The notes beneath the pieces are model-generated. The model had not been told where the DNA came from, did not search any database, and saw only the letters and a program-made list of their open reading frames with translations. From the NCBI RefSeq assembly GCF_000421185.1, contig NZ_ATWJ01000009.1, positions 250,868-314,867 of the forward strand: a stretch of 64,000 nucleotides of DNA, read 5' to 3'. Source of the stretch: Ornithinimicrobium pekingense DSM 21552. GTDB lineage: Bacteria > Actinomycetota > Actinomycetes > Actinomycetales > Dermatophilaceae. Of the stretch, positions 8,415 through 18,805 are shown in pieces. A program made the position numbers and the translations under genes. The first letter of the stretch is position 1, and each line of letters opens with the position of its first letter.

Positions 8415-10358
8415 ATGTCGGAACGTGTATCGATGCCGGCCCTCGGTGAGTCCGTCACCGAAGGGACCGTGACCCGCTGGCTCAAGAACGTCGGCGACAG
8501 CGTGGAGGTCGACGAGCCACTGCTGGAGGTGTCGACCGACAAGGTCGACACCGAGATCCCCTCCCCGGTGGCCGGCACGCTGCTGGAGATCCTCGCCCAG
8601 GAGGACGACACGGTCGAGGTCGGTGCCGACCTGGCCGTCGTCGGTGACTCCTCCGAGTCCTCCGGCGGTGACGGCGGCTCCGACGACGAGTCCGGGTCGC
8701 AGGAGCAGGCCGAGGAGCCGCAGGCCCAGGAGGAGCCCGCCGACGAGCAGGCCGAGGAGCCGCAGGCCCAAGAGGAACCCGCCGAGGAGCCGCAGGCCGA
8801 GCAGCAGTCCTCTGGGTCCGGCGGGTCCGGCGGGTCCGGTGGCGGCGAGGTCAGCGGCGGCGAGACCGTGACCATGCCCGCGCTGGGTGAGTCGGTGACC
8901 GAGGGCACCGTGACGCGCTGGCTGAAGTCCGAGGGTGACACGGTCGAGGTCGACGAGCCCCTCCTGGAGGTCTCCACCGACAAGGTCGACACCGAGATCC
9001 CCTCCCCCGTCGCCGGTGTCCTGACCAAGATCCTGGTCGGCGAGGACGACGTGGTCGAGGTCGGGGGCGAGCTGGCGATCATCGGTGGCGAGTCCTCCGG
9101 CGGCGGCTCTGCCGACGCCCAGGAGGAGCCCGCCTCCGAGTCGGAGCAGGAGTCCACGCCGGAGCCCGAGCCGGAGTCCCAGGCGCCCACCGAGGAGCCC
9201 GAGACCCACGACTCCGAGACCGACGACGGCGGCAGCGACGACCTTGCCGAGGAGCAGCGCACGCACCAGGTCGCCGCCGAGGAGTCGGCCTCCAAGGGTG
9301 GCTCCGGTGACGTCAAGGAGCCCGAGGAGGCCGTCGGTGTCGGCACCACCTCGCCGGAGACCGGGTCCTCCTCCCACAAGGACGTCTCGGAGGCCGTGCC
9401 GGCCGAGGGCGGCCAGGACGTCTCGGCCTACGTGACCCCGCTCGTGCGCAAGCTCGCGGCGCAGCACGGTGTCGACCTGGCCAGCCTCACTGGCACCGGG
9501 GTCGGCGGGCGCATCCGCAAGCAGGACGTGCTCGACGCCGCCAAGGCCAAGGAGGCCCCGGCAGCCGAGGCCGCGCCGGCGCAGCAGGAGGCCCCGGCCC
9601 AGGCCCAGGCACCGGCCGCGTCCACGCCGGCCGCGAGCGCTGAGTCGCAGGCCAAGCGCGGCACGACCGAGAAGATGTCGCGGCTGCGCAAGGTCATCGC
9701 CCAGCGGATGGTCGAGTCCCTGCAGACCAGCGCGCAGCTCACCACCGTCCTGGAGGTGGACGTCACCAAGGTGGCCCGCCTGCGCAAGCGCTCCAAGGAC
9801 GAGTTCCTCCAGCGCGAGGGCACCAAGCTGTCGTTCCTGCCGTTCTTCGCGCAGGCGGCGATCGAGGCGCTCAAGGCCTACCCGATCGTCAACTCCAGCG
9901 TCGAGGACGACACGGTCGTCTACCACGGCTCCGAGAACCTCGGCGTCGCGGTCGACACCCCGCGCGGTCTGCTCGTGCCGGTCATCAAGGACGCCGGCGA
10001 CCTCAACATCGCCGGGCTGGCCCGCAAGATCGCCGACCTGGCCGCGCGCACGCGCGACAACAAGGTCGGTCCGGACGAGCTGTCCGGCGCGACGTTCACG
10101 CTGACCAACACCGGTTCGCGCGGCGCGCTCTTCGACACGCCGATCATCAACCAGCCCAACGTGGCGATCCTCGGCACGGGCGCGGTCGTCAAGCGCCCGG
10201 TCGTGGTGACCGACGAGGACGGCGGGGAGACCATCGCGATCCGCGACATGGTCTACCTGGCGCTGAGCTACGACCACCGTGTGGTCGACGGCGCCGACGC
10301 CGCCCGCTTCCTCGTCGCCATGAAGGAGCGCCTGGAGGACGGCAACTTCGAGGTCTGA
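8415..10358 (+). CDS. sucB: Dihydrolipoamide acyltransferase E2 with two lipoyl domains
   Basis: 647 residues. Two near-identical N-terminal lipoyl domains (about residues 3-77 and 153-227), each with the lipoylated lysine in [12 protein letters not shown], separated and followed by acidic Glu/Pro/Gln/Ala linkers. A peripheral subunit-binding domain follows ([36 protein letters not shown]), then the catalytic domain with the active-site histidine in [19 protein letters not shown]. In Actinobacteria one such E2 often serves pyruvate and/or 2-oxoglutarate dehydrogenase, so DlaT is an equal name. Start ATG follows GAGGAGAGA. lpdA, lipB and lipA nearby fit its lipoate dependence. Confidence 0.93.
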   Translation: MSERVSMPALGESVTEGTVTRWLKNVGDSVEVDEPLLEVSTDKVDTEIPSPVAGTLLEILAQEDDTVEVGADLAVVGDSSESSGGDGGSDDESGSQEQAEEPQAQEEPADEQAEEPQAQEEPAEEPQAEQQSSGSGGSGGSGGGEVSGGETVTMPALGESVTEGTVTRWLKSEGDTVEVDEPLLEVSTDKVDTEIPSPVAGVLTKILVGEDDVVEVGGELAIIGGESSGGGSADAQEEPASESEQESTPEPEPESQAPTEEPETHDSETDDGGSDDLAEEQRTHQVAAEESASKGGSGDVKEPEEAVGVGTTSPETGSSSHKDVSEAVPAEGGQDVSAYVTPLVRKLAAQHGVDLASLTGTGVGGRIRKQDVLDAAKAKEAPAAEAAPAQQEAPAQAQAPAASTPAASAESQAKRGTTEKMSRLRKVIAQRMVESLQTSAQLTTVLEVDVTKVARLRKRSKDEFLQREGTKLSFLPFFAQAAIEALKAYPIVNSSVEDDTVVYHGSENLGVAVDTPRGLLVPVIKDAGDLNIAGLARKIADLAARTRDNKVGPDELSGATFTLTNTGSRGALFDTPIINQPNVAILGTGAVVKRPVVVTDEDGGETIAIRDMVYLALSYDHRVVDGADAARFLVAMKERLEDGNFEV

Positions 10359-10381
10359 GACGCACCCGTCCGGGAGACGAG

Positions 10382-10425
10382 GGCGCGGCCCCAGGGATCG
10401 ACATGGTCCCTGGGGTCGCGCCTTT
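10382..10425 (+). terminator. Rho-independent-like terminator after sucB
   Basis: A 16-bp stem (10382-10397 with 10407-10422, one G-U pair) with a nine-base loop and a short T-run, starting 24 bases after the sucB stop. Confidence 0.85.
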
Positions 10426-10513
10426 CCCGCGCCGGCTGCCCCCACCCCGGCGCACGGCATACCGGGTGAGGCCTCGGGCGGAATGGGGCCCGAGCGCGGG
10501 GTGTTCTCCCGTC

Positions 10514-11635
10514 GTGACGTCGGAGCCCGTGCTGCCGCTGTTCGAACCCCCACCCCCGACCCCGCTGGACGATGCCGCCTGCCGGCTGCTGCAGGTCCGG
10601 TCCATCTACGCCGAGCCCGAGGCCCTGGCCACCCCGCGCGGGCAGCAGGTCCTCGGCCGCTTCCCCGACGCCCGCGTCGTGGAGGTGCCCTCGCACTGGC
10701 AGATCCCCGAGCTGCACGGCAACGAGGGCAACGTCGAGCGGTGGGTGCGGGTCAAGACCGAGACGCTCGTCCTGGGCGTGAAGAAGTCGCTGTCCGCCCG
10801 CCTCAACGGGCGCTCCTCCGACTTCATCGCCCCCTCCACCGCCAACGGCTGCGCCATGGCGTGCGCGTACTGCTACGTGCCGCGCCGCAAGGGCTACGCC
10901 AACCCGATCACGGTCTTCACCAACATCGAGCAGATCACCCGCTACCTGCGCGGCCACGTGGGCCGGCAGGGGATCAAGACCGAGCCGGACCAGGTCGACC
11001 CGGTCGCCTGGGTCTACGACATCGGCGAGAACAACGACTGCTCGGTCGACGCGCTCGTCAGCGACAACGTGGCCGACCTCGTCGCGACCTTCCGCACCCT
11101 GCCCACCGCCAAGGCCAGCTTCGCGACCAAGCTGGTCAACCGACAGCTGCTCGACCTCGACCCGCAGGGCCGCACCCGCATCCGGTTCTCGCTCATGCCC
11201 GAGCAGGACGCACGGGTGCTCGACCTGCGCACCAGCCCGGTCGGCGAGCGCATCGCCGCCATCGACGACTTCGTCGAGGCGGGGTATGAGGTGCACCTCA
11301 ACTTCTCCCCCGTCGTGCTGCGCGAGGGGTGGGAGCTCGACTGGGCCGAGCTGCTGCGGCGGCTCGACGACGAGGTCGGCGCGCCCTTCAAGGCGCAGGC
11401 CGCGTGCGAGGTCATCATGCTGACGCACAACCGCGACCTGCACGAGGTGAACCTGGGCTGGCACCCGAAGGCGGAGGAGGTGCTCTGGACGCCTGCGCAG
11501 CAGCAGCCCAAGCGCTCGCAGAGCGGCATGTGGAACGTGCGCTACCGCAACGACGTCAAGCGCCAGGGCCTGACGCGGCTGCAGGAGCTGATCGGCGAGC
11601 ACGCGCCCTGGCTGCGTGTGCGCTACGCCTTCTGA
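10514..11635 (+). CDS. Spore-photoproduct-lyase family radical SAM protein
   Basis: About 373 residues from GTG 10514. The cluster motif CAMACAYC (CxxxCxxC) follows SSDFIAPSTANGCAM, and the remainder (YDIGENNDCSVDAL, KASFATKLVN, RIRFSLMPEQDARVLDLRTSPVGERI) matches the non-spore SplB-like family common in Actinobacteria. True SplB repairs the thymine-dimer spore photoproduct; this organism group does not make endospores, so a repair role on other DNA damage is inference. The start is uncertain: no Shine-Dalgarno is obvious and an upstream in-frame ATG at 10403 lies inside the sucB terminator, so I reject it. Confidence 0.8.
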   Translation: MTSEPVLPLFEPPPPTPLDDAACRLLQVRSIYAEPEALATPRGQQVLGRFPDARVVEVPSHWQIPELHGNEGNVERWVRVKTETLVLGVKKSLSARLNGRSSDFIAPSTANGCAMACAYCYVPRRKGYANPITVFTNIEQITRYLRGHVGRQGIKTEPDQVDPVAWVYDIGENNDCSVDALVSDNVADLVATFRTLPTAKASFATKLVNRQLLDLDPQGRTRIRFSLMPEQDARVLDLRTSPVGERIAAIDDFVEAGYEVHLNFSPVVLREGWELDWAELLRRLDDEVGAPFKAQAACEVIMLTHNRDLHEVNLGWHPKAEEVLWTPAQQQPKRSQSGMWNVRYRNDVKRQGLTRLQELIGEHAPWLRVRYAF

Positions 11636-11664
11636 CAGGTCGGATGCACCGCGAGGAGAGACGC

Positions 11665-12133
11665 GTGAGGACGGACGGTGACCGGGTCGACCGCGCGGAG
11701 CGGGTCGTCGCCGCCGGGCCAGGGGCGGTCTATGCGGCCCTTCTCGACCCCGTCGCGCTGGAGTCCTGGCTGCCCCCGGCCGGAGCGACCGGGAGAGTCA
11801 CCGGCCTCGACGCGAGACCGGGCGGCGGCTTCCGGATGGAGCTGCGGTTCGCGGACCCCGTGGACCCCAAGACCACGGCGGACTCCGACGTCACCGTCGT
11901 CCACCTCGTCGCTCTGCGTCCCGACCGACTCGTCGAGCAGGCCGTCACCTTCGAGTCCTCGGACGCGCGGTTCGGCGGGACGATGCGGATGACGTGGCAG
12001 CTGCAGCCGGAGGTGGGCGGGACCCGAGTGACCGTCACGGCGCGCGACGTGCCGGCCGGCATCGGCCATGAGGAGCACGAGGCCGGCCTGGCCAGCTCGC
12101 TTGGCCAACCTCGCCGCCTACCTCGCGTCCTAG
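11665..12133 (+). pseudogene. SRPBCC (START-like) protein with a 3' frameshift
   Basis: GTG 11665 has GAGGAG six bases upstream. The product has the AHSA1/SRPBCC pattern: AERVVAAGPGAVYAALLDPVALESWLPPAG, MELRFADP, and a C-terminal long helix starting GIGHEEHEAGLASSL. At 12101-12102 an extra T shifts the frame; without it the helix would finish [10 protein letters not shown] and stop at TAG 12131-12133, where family members end. As written the frame continues to 12411, antisense to the kinase gene. Either a sequence error or a recent insertion. The family binds hydrophobic ligands; substrate unknown. Confidence 0.7.
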
Positions 12134-13827
12134 CCCGGCCCCCAGGACCACAGCCGCCACGGCTCCGCGTCGCCCTCCCGGGTCAGCACGAGGCGGACGT
12201 CGTCGGTGGTGGCCGGATGCTCGGCCACGGTGCCGCCGTCGGACCCGACGGCCCGCAGACCGTCACGCAGGACCAGCGCGTCGACCGTGAGCCGCGCGTC
12301 GTCCTGGCCGACCACCTCGGCAGCCTCGACCCTGAAGCGGACGTCGGGATAACGCACTCCCTGGTCCCGGGCGTCGGCGAGCGCGGCCGTCTCGGTGTCC
12401 AGGGCGGGTGACCCGTCGGCTACGACGCCGTCGAGCAGGGCCGGGTCACCGGTCCGCCACGCCTCCGCGCGTCCGTCCACCAGGCCCTGGAGGGCCGGGG
12501 CGAGGTCGACAGGCCCCTGCTCAGGCAGGGGCGACCGCGTCGGCGATGGCGGTGCCTCCGCGTCGGCCGCGGCTCCCGCGACCCCGGTGACCGCCTCGTC
12601 CTCGGTTGCCGACGGCGGGGCCATCGACGGCGGGGCCATCGACGGCGGGGGCGACGGGACGGCGGACGGGGACTCTCCGGAGCCCGCCCGGGCCAGGTCC
12701 AACACCCCGGGCCCGAGGCGGGTCCCGGCCACCACGGCGCCGAGCACGAGAACCACGGCGACCACCGCGGCGGCGAACAGGCGGGCCCGGTCGGGCGACG
12801 CAGCGCCCTCCCTCAGACGCTTCCGCCGGTGCGTGCCCGATCGGGCGGACCGCCCGGTCGGCGGGCGTCCCCGCGCGGCGGCGCCCGCGTCGGGCCGCGA
12901 CCGCCGCCAGGGCGCCCGCCACCTCGGCCGCGACAGCTCCTGGCTCTCGGGCCCCAGGTCCTCGTGCGCCTGGCGTCGAAGGCGCTCGGTCAGGTCGTGG
13001 CCGGAATCGGCGTCCGGCGCCACCTCGACCGGCTCCGGCGTGGCCACCGCCAGCAGCCCGAGCGCGACCTCCTCGGCGTCGGGGCGGTCGCCGGGCTCGG
13101 GGGCGAGGCACTGGGTGACCAGGTCGGTCAGCCCGGCGGGTAGCCCCGGTGCGAGCTCCTCCAGGGTGCCGCGCGACCACGGCGGTCCCGGTGGCTCACC
13201 GGCCAGGCACAGCCAGGCGACCGCCCCCAGCTGGTAGACGTCGGACTCCTGCGTGGGCGAGAACCCCTCGACCACCTCCGGCGCGACCAGCCCTGACCTC
13301 ACGCCGGTGCCCTGGGGGTCACCGGCCGGTGCCCCGGTGATCCGGGCGGCACCGAGGTCGGCCAGCAGCGGCATGCCGTCCCGCAGGAACAGCACGTTGC
13401 CGGTCGACAGGTCGCCGTGCACGACCCCCTGGGCGTGCAGGTCGGCGAGCGCCCCGGCGACCGGCTGGAGAGCCGTCACCAGCTCACCCGCCGACAGGAT
13501 CCGCCGGCGGGTCAGCACCTGCCCCAGGGAGCCACCGCCGGCCAGCTGGGTGGCCAGGGCCACCGCGACCGGCCGGCCGGTCGCGGGGTCGGGCAGCGGA
13601 AGGACGTCGTAGAGCCGCACGACGTGCCGGTGCCGCACCCCGGCCAGCAGCCCGGCCTCCCGGAGACCCTCCGTCACGTCCCCACCAGCCGGCGTGAGCA
13701 CCTTGAGGGCCACGACGAGCCCGTCGCCGAGGCGACGCGCACGCCATACCGTCGCGCTGGCCCCCTGCCCCAGCGGACCGAGCACCTCGTAACCCGGCAC
13801 CTGCGGCGCGTGCTCCATACCCTCCAT
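12130..13827 (-). CDS. Membrane-anchored Ser/Thr protein kinase-like protein
   Basis: 565 residues. N-terminal Pkn-type kinase domain (about 10-255): Gly loop [15 protein letters not shown] lysine in VALKV, catalytic loop [18 protein letters not shown] where DFG is usual, and an APEVVEGF activation segment. A long basic Pro/Arg linker leads to one membrane helix (about 355-376) and an extracytoplasmic part with a Ser/Pro-rich stalk and a SnoaL/NTF2-like region. The HRD arginine is Gly (HGD), so it is a non-RD kinase; activity may be unusual but catalytic Asp and Asn remain. ATG 13827 has GGAGGGAGGA upstream. Confidence 0.85.
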   Translation of the reverse strand: MEGMEHAPQVPGYEVLGPLGQGASATVWRARRLGDGLVVALKVLTPAGGDVTEGLREAGLLAGVRHRHVVRLYDVLPLPDPATGRPVAVALATQLAGGGSLGQVLTRRRILSAGELVTALQPVAGALADLHAQGVVHGDLSTGNVLFLRDGMPLLADLGAARITGAPAGDPQGTGVRSGLVAPEVVEGFSPTQESDVYQLGAVAWLCLAGEPPGPPWSRGTLEELAPGLPAGLTDLVTQCLAPEPGDRPDAEEVALGLLAVATPEPVEVAPDADSGHDLTERLRRQAHEDLGPESQELSRPRWRAPWRRSRPDAGAAARGRPPTGRSARSGTHRRKRLREGAASPDRARLFAAAVVAVVLVLGAVVAGTRLGPGVLDLARAGSGESPSAVPSPPPSMAPPSMAPPSATEDEAVTGVAGAAADAEAPPSPTRSPLPEQGPVDLAPALQGLVDGRAEAWRTGDPALLDGVVADGSPALDTETAALADARDQGVRYPDVRFRVEAAEVVGQDDARLTVDALVLRDGLRAVGSDGGTVAEHPATTDDVRLVLTREGDAEPWRLWSWGPG

Positions 13828-13915
13828 GCGTCCTCCCTCCGACGTGCTCCACCGTGCCAGCGACCGCCCACCGCCCGCAGAACTTGTCCACAGGCCCCGG
13901 CGTAGAGTGACCGTC

Positions 13916-14560
13916 ATGCGTTTCGAGCACCTCGGCTTCGCCCCGGACTACGTCGACTACCTGCAGGCGTGGGACCACCAGCGCGAGGTGCACCGGCAGG
14001 TCGTGGCGGGCGAGCTGCCGGACACCGTGCTGCTGCTGGAGCACGCTGCGGTCTACACCGCGGGCAAGCGCACCGAGGCGCACGAGCGACCGCTGGACGG
14101 CACGCCGGTCATCGACGTCGACCGCGGCGGCAAGATCACCTGGCACGGGCCGGGGCAGCTGGTGGGCTACCCGATCGTGCGGCTCGGCCAGCCGGTCGAC
14201 GTCGTCGGTCACGTCCGCCGGCTCGAGGACATGATGATGGGGGTATGCCGTGAGCTCGGCGTCCAGACCCGTCGCGTCGAGGGGCGCTCGGGGGTCTGGG
14301 TCGACGCCGACGAGCGCGGGCCGGAGCGCAAGATCGGCGCCATCGGCATCCGCGTGAGCCACGACGTGACGATGCACGGCTTCGCGCTCAACTGCGACAA
14401 CGACCTGGGTTACGCCGACGTCGTCATCCCGTGCGGCATCACCGACGCCGGTGTCACGTCCCTGAGCAAGGAGCTCGACCGCGACGTGACCGTCGCCGAG
14501 GTGCTGCCGGTCGTGACCGCCCACCTGGAGCGGGTGCTGGAGGGCGCTGCCGCGCACTGA
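13916..14560 (+). CDS. lipB: Octanoyl-[ACP]:protein N-octanoyltransferase
   Basis: 214 residues. Moves octanoyl from acyl carrier protein to the lipoyl-domain lysine, the first step of lipoate synthesis. Family motifs: [17 protein letters not shown], the active-site Lys in [18 protein letters not shown] and the catalytic Cys in VVIPCGI. ATG 13916 lies seven bases after TAGAGT (13903-13908), so a leaderless message is likely. It is divergent from the kinase gene, 88 bp apart. Its product feeds LipA (21092), whose final target is SucB. Confidence 0.95.
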   Translation: MRFEHLGFAPDYVDYLQAWDHQREVHRQVVAGELPDTVLLLEHAAVYTAGKRTEAHERPLDGTPVIDVDRGGKITWHGPGQLVGYPIVRLGQPVDVVGHVRRLEDMMMGVCRELGVQTRRVEGRSGVWVDADERGPERKIGAIGIRVSHDVTMHGFALNCDNDLGYADVVIPCGITDAGVTSLSKELDRDVTVAEVLPVVTAHLERVLEGAAAH

Positions 14561-14653
14561 CCCTCCTCCCGCAGGTGCCGCCCACCGTCGCGGTCGACCT
14601 GCCTGTGGACAACGGCTGCCCGCGCCGGCGGGGCACGGCTAGCGTCGCGCCCC

Positions 14654-15274
14654 ATGGTGACGTGGAGCGATGTCGACGAGGCGGTCCTGCACGTGGGCGG
14701 CCGCCGGTCCGCCGGCAAGCAGCGGCCGATGGTGGTGTTCGTCGAGCTCACGGCTGCTCTCACCGCGGGTATGGTGCTGGGCTCGCTGGAGTCGCCGCCC
14801 GCGAGACCGGGCCTGTTCGTGGCGGTGTGGGCCGCGTTCACCCTCTACACCTTCGTCGTGTGCGCGTGCTGGGGCTACGGGCGGGTGACCGTCACCGACC
14901 GTGAGCTGCGCATGCGGACGTGCCGCGGTGAGACGTGCATCCCCCGGGGCGCCGTGGCCACGGCCGTCCACGTGGAGGCCCTCGCGCTGCCCACCTCGGT
15001 CGACGGCTACCTCATCCTGCTCGACGCCTGGGGCACCCCGCTGTGGCAGAGCCTGACCGGCTGCTGGACCGACGAGACGGTGGAGGCGCTGCTCGCCGTC
15101 GCCCCTGAGGTGGTCACGATGCCCGTCGCGTCACCGGCCCTGCTCGAGGCAGAGTGGCCAGGGGTCCTGCCCCGGAACTGGGCGGGGCACCCCCGCAGGT
15201 TCTGGACGATCGCCGCGGGCACGGCGGGGGTCCTGGCCGCCGGCATCGGGGTCGTCGCCCTGGTGAGCACGTGA
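14654..15274 (+). CDS. Membrane protein of unknown function
   Basis: 206 residues. Two membrane segments near residues 25-45 and 52-72, a soluble middle part with a PH-like pattern (GRVTVTDRELRMRT, IPRGAVATAVHVEALAL, GYLILLDAWGTPLWQSL) and a C-terminal helix (about 183-205). This recalls actinobacterial bPH-like membrane proteins, but I do not recognise the family firmly. ATG is eight bases after TAGCGT (14640-14645), so probably leaderless. Confidence 0.65.
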   Translation: MVTWSDVDEAVLHVGGRRSAGKQRPMVVFVELTAALTAGMVLGSLESPPARPGLFVAVWAAFTLYTFVVCACWGYGRVTVTDRELRMRTCRGETCIPRGAVATAVHVEALALPTSVDGYLILLDAWGTPLWQSLTGCWTDETVEALLAVAPEVVTMPVASPALLEAEWPGVLPRNWAGHPRRFWTIAAGTAGVLAAGIGVVALVST

Positions 15275-15374
15275 GACACGCTGCAACAGATGGTGCACCT
15301 GCGACACAGACGCGGTGTTGACTTGGTGCGCAGGGTCCGGGCGAGCACGTCCGGGCGGACGAGGAGAAGCACGG

Positions 15375-16451
15375 ATGGGTGTCGCCATGTCGGCGGACGA
15401 GGGGCTGGCGGTCGCCACCCGGGGGCTGCGCAAGACCTACCGGACGGTCAGAGGCCGGCGCGTCGCCGTGCACGGCCTCGACCTCGACGTGCCCGCAGGG
15501 GGCGTGCACGGCTTCCTCGGCCCCAACGGGTCGGGCAAGACGACCACGATCCGCATGCTGCTGGGCCTGACCCGCGCCGACGGCGGCACCATGCACCTCT
15601 TCGGCACCCCGGTCCCCCAGCGGCTGCCGGAGGTGGTCGGCCGTGTCGGCGCCATCGTGGAGTCGCCCAAGTTCTTCCCGACCTTCTCGGCCGAGCGCAA
15701 CCTGACCCTGCTCGCCGACGCCATCGGCACCCCCCGCACGCGCGTGGGCGAGGTGCTCGACAGCGTGGGCCTGGGCGACCGCGGCAAGGACCACTTCCGG
15801 GCCTACAGCCTGGGCATGAAGCAGCGTCTGGCGATCGCCGCGACGCTGCTGAAGTCGCCCGACCTGCTCATCTTTGACGAGCCCACCAACGGCCTGGACC
15901 CGGCGGGCATCTCCGAGATCCGCCAGACCATGCGCCGCCTCGGCGACGAGGGCCGCACCGTGCTGGTCAGCAGCCACATCCTCTCCGAGATCGAGCAGAT
16001 CGCCGACACCGTCTCCATCATCGGTCGCGGGCGGGTGCTGGCCCAGGGGTCGGTCGCCGGTCTCATCGGCGGGGGCGGCGAGACGGTCGAGGTGGGCGTG
16101 CGCCACCCCGGCGCGGCGATCAGGGTCCTGCGCGAAGCAGGGTTCACCGCGGAGTGGATGGCCCGCCCCACCGGCAGCGACGCGGCCGAGGGCCTGCGCC
16201 ACCGCTACGAGAGCACCGAGGAGGCCGGCCTGCTCACCGTCACCGGCGCGGAGCCGGCGGAGATCTCCCGCCTGCTGGGACAGCAGGGCCTGTGGGTCGA
16301 GCGCCTCGTTCCTAGCCGGCGCGGCCTGGAGCAGATCTTCCTCGAGCTCACCCAGGGCGAGGGCCTGCCCGCCCCGACCGTCGACGCCGGCGCCGTGGGA
16401 CAGCAGCCCGAGGCACCGCATACCCGCACCGACCGGGAGGAGGCCCGATGA
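15375..16451 (+). CDS. ABC transporter ATP-binding protein
   Basis: 358 residues. ATPase of an ABC-2 type exporter: Walker A GPNGSGKTT, Q-loop region, signature YSLGMKQRLAIA, Walker B LLIFDEPTNGLDP and the switch His in VLVSSHILSEIEQIAD. The C-terminal extension from about residue 240 is typical of drug or peptide exporters of the DrrA/BcrA type. ATG 15375 has GAGGAG eight bases upstream. Its stop overlaps the permease start (ATGA), so the two are translationally coupled. Substrate unknown. Confidence 0.9.
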   Translation: MGVAMSADEGLAVATRGLRKTYRTVRGRRVAVHGLDLDVPAGGVHGFLGPNGSGKTTTIRMLLGLTRADGGTMHLFGTPVPQRLPEVVGRVGAIVESPKFFPTFSAERNLTLLADAIGTPRTRVGEVLDSVGLGDRGKDHFRAYSLGMKQRLAIAATLLKSPDLLIFDEPTNGLDPAGISEIRQTMRRLGDEGRTVLVSSHILSEIEQIADTVSIIGRGRVLAQGSVAGLIGGGGETVEVGVRHPGAAIRVLREAGFTAEWMARPTGSDAAEGLRHRYESTEEAGLLTVTGAEPAEISRLLGQQGLWVERLVPSRRGLEQIFLELTQGEGLPAPTVDAGAVGQQPEAPHTRTDREEAR

Positions 16452-17422
16452 TCCGCCTGACCCGGGTCGAGCTGCGGCGCCTCGCCGCGCGCAGGATCGG
16501 CTGGTTCACCCTCTTCGGCGTCCTGGCCATCGTCCTGGTCACGCTGGCCGGGGTCTTCTTCCAGGCGCGCGACCTCGACCTGGCCCGCGCCGGCATGAAC
16601 GAGGACTACGCCCAGGTCCTCGCCGACCACGAGCGCTTCGAGGCCCAGTGCCTGCAGGAGGAGGCGCTCGAGCGGCGCCGCACCGGTGACCCCGCGGTCG
16701 ACTTCGGGTGCACCGACATGCAACCGCCGACGATCGAGGAGATGTACGGCACGATGCCCTCGCTGGCCGAGCAGTACGGCTTCCTGCTGCAGGGGCTGGT
16801 CTACCCCTTCGCCTTCCTCGCCCTGGTGATGGGCTCGACCGCCGTGGCCGCGGAGTTCTCCCACCGCACGATGGGCAGCTGGCTGACCTTCGAGCCGCGG
16901 CGCACCCCCGTGGTGGTCTCCAAGATCGTCGCGCCGGCGCTCGCGGCGCTGCCGGTGACCGTCGCCGGTCTGGCCCTCGTCCTGGTCGGCGTGCCGGCGG
17001 TCTTCCGCTGGTTCCGGCTCGACGACGGCGTCAGCGGGCAGGAGTGGGTCGACCTGGCGTGGACGGCGGTCCGGCTGGTCGTCGTCGCGATGGCCGCCGG
17101 GGCGCTCGGCGCTGGCGCCGCCTTCCTGGTGCGGCACAGCGGGGTCGTCGTCGGCGTCGTCGTGGGATACCTCGTGCTCGTCGAGGGGATGCTCGGTGGC
17201 GGGCTGTCCGCGGTCCAGCCCTACCTGCTCGGACGCAACATCAGCGCCTTCGTCCAGGACGGGACCACCTGGGAGACCTGGACCAACTGCACCGGCTTCG
17301 ACGGCTGCGAGCCCGTCCGGCACAGCCTGTCCATGGCGCACGGGGCGACCGTGCTCGCAGCCCTTGTCGGCGTCGTGCTGCTCATCGCCTGGGCCCGCTT
17401 CCGCACGGCCGACATCGACTGA
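16448..17422 (+). CDS. ABC-2 type permease
   Basis: 324 residues with about six membrane helices and a large extracytoplasmic loop after the first (residues about 40-105) containing two cysteines (AQCLQEE, FGCTDM); a second Cys pair sits near residues 281-287 (WTNCTGFDGCEP), possibly disulfides. Overlaps the ATPase gene by four bases. Together they form an exporter or ABC-2 membrane complex of unknown substrate. A hairpin follows at 17453-17492. Confidence 0.85.
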   Translation: MIRLTRVELRRLAARRIGWFTLFGVLAIVLVTLAGVFFQARDLDLARAGMNEDYAQVLADHERFEAQCLQEEALERRRTGDPAVDFGCTDMQPPTIEEMYGTMPSLAEQYGFLLQGLVYPFAFLALVMGSTAVAAEFSHRTMGSWLTFEPRRTPVVVSKIVAPALAALPVTVAGLALVLVGVPAVFRWFRLDDGVSGQEWVDLAWTAVRLVVVAMAAGALGAGAAFLVRHSGVVVGVVVGYLVLVEGMLGGGLSAVQPYLLGRNISAFVQDGTTWETWTNCTGFDGCEPVRHSLSMAHGATVLAALVGVVLLIAWARFRTADID

Positions 17423-17452
17423 CAGGTATGCGGTCGCCCGGGTGCAGATGCA

Positions 17453-17492
17453 CTCACGGCCCACAGCCCAGTGAGGAGCCGTGGGCCGTGAG
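17453..17492. terminator. Hairpin between convergent genes
   Basis: CTCACGGCCCAC (17453-17464) pairs perfectly with GTGGGCCGTGAG (17481-17492) across a 16-base loop, between the ABC permease stop and the codB-like stop. Likely bidirectional terminator. Confidence 0.8.
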
Positions 17493-17500
17493 CGCAGCGA

Positions 17501-18805
17501 TCACCGCGTTGCGATGGGTGCGCGGCGGACGTTCCCGAGGACGAGTGCTCCGAGGAGGGCAACCACCATGCCGATGACCGGCGGGATGAAGAAGCCCACC
17601 TCGTTGGCTGCCCAGGCCACGAGGCACGCCGCCGCGTACACCGCGACGTTGTCCCAGCGCACGCTGGCGACCGTCATCGAGACCCCGTCTCGCCACTCCG
17701 CACGTCGGGCAAGGTGGTCCCCCAGAATCACGCCGCCGAGCGGTGGGATGAGGATGCCCAACCACACCAGGTAGGTGATCAGGCTGTCGTAGATGCCAGT
17801 CACGGCGAGCAGCGTGCCGATGACGACGCCCGCCACGACGAAGGGCTTGCGCGTCCGCACGTCGAACAGCTCAGCACCGGCGACCCCGACGTTGTAGGCG
17901 GTGTTGTCGTTGGTGGTCCAGATGTTGGCCACCAGGAACAGCAGGCCCCAGACCACCAGCCCGAGGTTGAACAACACGACCACGAAGTCACCCTCGCCGA
18001 AGGCCAGCGCCCCGATCGCGCCCGAGAAGAGCATGAGCAGCTGGGCGCCGAGGAAGGCAGCGATGCAGGTCCAGAAGCCGGCTACCGGGGTGCGCGCGAA
18101 GCGTGTCCAGTTGGGTGCTTGCGTGCCTCCTGAGGCAAAGGTGCCCACGATCAGCGTGACCGCCATGGCCATGCCCATGGACGATTCCGGACGGATCTGC
18201 AGCATCCCGCCGAGCCCACCGACCTCGTCGAACGCACGCCACGCCACCCAGGCACCGAGAATCAGCATCAAGGGCAGTGCCACCAGCGAGAGCACGTACA
18301 TGCCTCGGTAGCCGATGTAGGCCGTGATCCCCATCAGCAGACCTGAGCCCAACATCAGCCAGCGGACCGCGCCCTCGCTCTCCCAGCCCAGTGCCTGGCC
18401 GGTGAGCAGAGCCAGTGTTGCCACCGAGACTCCGTACCAGCCGATCTGTGTGCCACCGAGGAGGAGCGAGGACAGCTTCGCGCCACGGCGACCAAAGGTG
18501 TTCCGGGCCATCATGGCGGTCGTGAGGTTGGTGCTGGCGCCCAACCACCCGAGGGCGCTGACGTAGACACCCAGCACCAGGCTGCCGAGCAGCAGCACGC
18601 CCATAAGCGGGAGGAAGGCATAGCCTGCACCGATCTGCGCGCCGGCCAGCATGGTCGGGGTGAACATGGTGAACCCGACAAGGACCACGGCCAGGGAGAA
18701 CGTGGACTTCCTGGCGTGACGGGGCACCGGGTCTACCGGGTAGTCGGGGTCGACCGCCCCCGGTTGCAGCTCCGCCACCTGCTCCTCACCCGTCGCGCGA
18801 GTCAT
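17501..18805 (-). CDS. codB: Cytosine permease, NCS1 family
   Basis: 434 residues, about 12 membrane helices, NCS1 (CodB-type) proton or sodium symporter: MLAGAQIGAGYAFLPLMGVLLLG and TTAMMARNTFGRRGAKLSSLLLGGTQIGWYGVSV match CodB substrate-site regions, and NIWTTNDNTAYN is characteristic. The ATG at 18805 overlaps the deaminase stop by four bases (ATGA). With that gene it forms a cytosine uptake and deamination operon; substrate assignment rests on this context and family. Confidence 0.88.
   Translation of the reverse strand: MTRATGEEQVAELQPGAVDPDYPVDPVPRHARKSTFSLAVVLVGFTMFTPTMLAGAQIGAGYAFLPLMGVLLLGSLVLGVYVSALGWLGASTNLTTAMMARNTFGRRGAKLSSLLLGGTQIGWYGVSVATLALLTGQALGWESEGAVRWLMLGSGLLMGITAYIGYRGMYVLSLVALPLMLILGAWVAWRAFDEVGGLGGMLQIRPESSMGMAMAVTLIVGTFASGGTQAPNWTRFARTPVAGFWTCIAAFLGAQLLMLFSGAIGALAFGEGDFVVVLFNLGLVVWGLLFLVANIWTTNDNTAYNVGVAGAELFDVRTRKPFVVAGVVIGTLLAVTGIYDSLITYLVWLGILIPPLGGVILGDHLARRAEWRDGVSMTVASVRWDNVAVYAAACLVAWAANEVGFFIPPVIGMVVALLGALVLGNVRRAPIATR

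Noticed and set aside
8700-8850. Repetitive acidic Glu/Pro/Gln stretch suspected as a mobile or repeat element.
   Set aside because: It is the normal interdomain linker of an E2 with two lipoyl domains.
6906-10553. 1215-codon open frame on the minus strand.
   Set aside because: Mirror image of lpdA and sucB in GC-rich DNA; low-complexity Gly/Leu/Arg translation with no family motifs.
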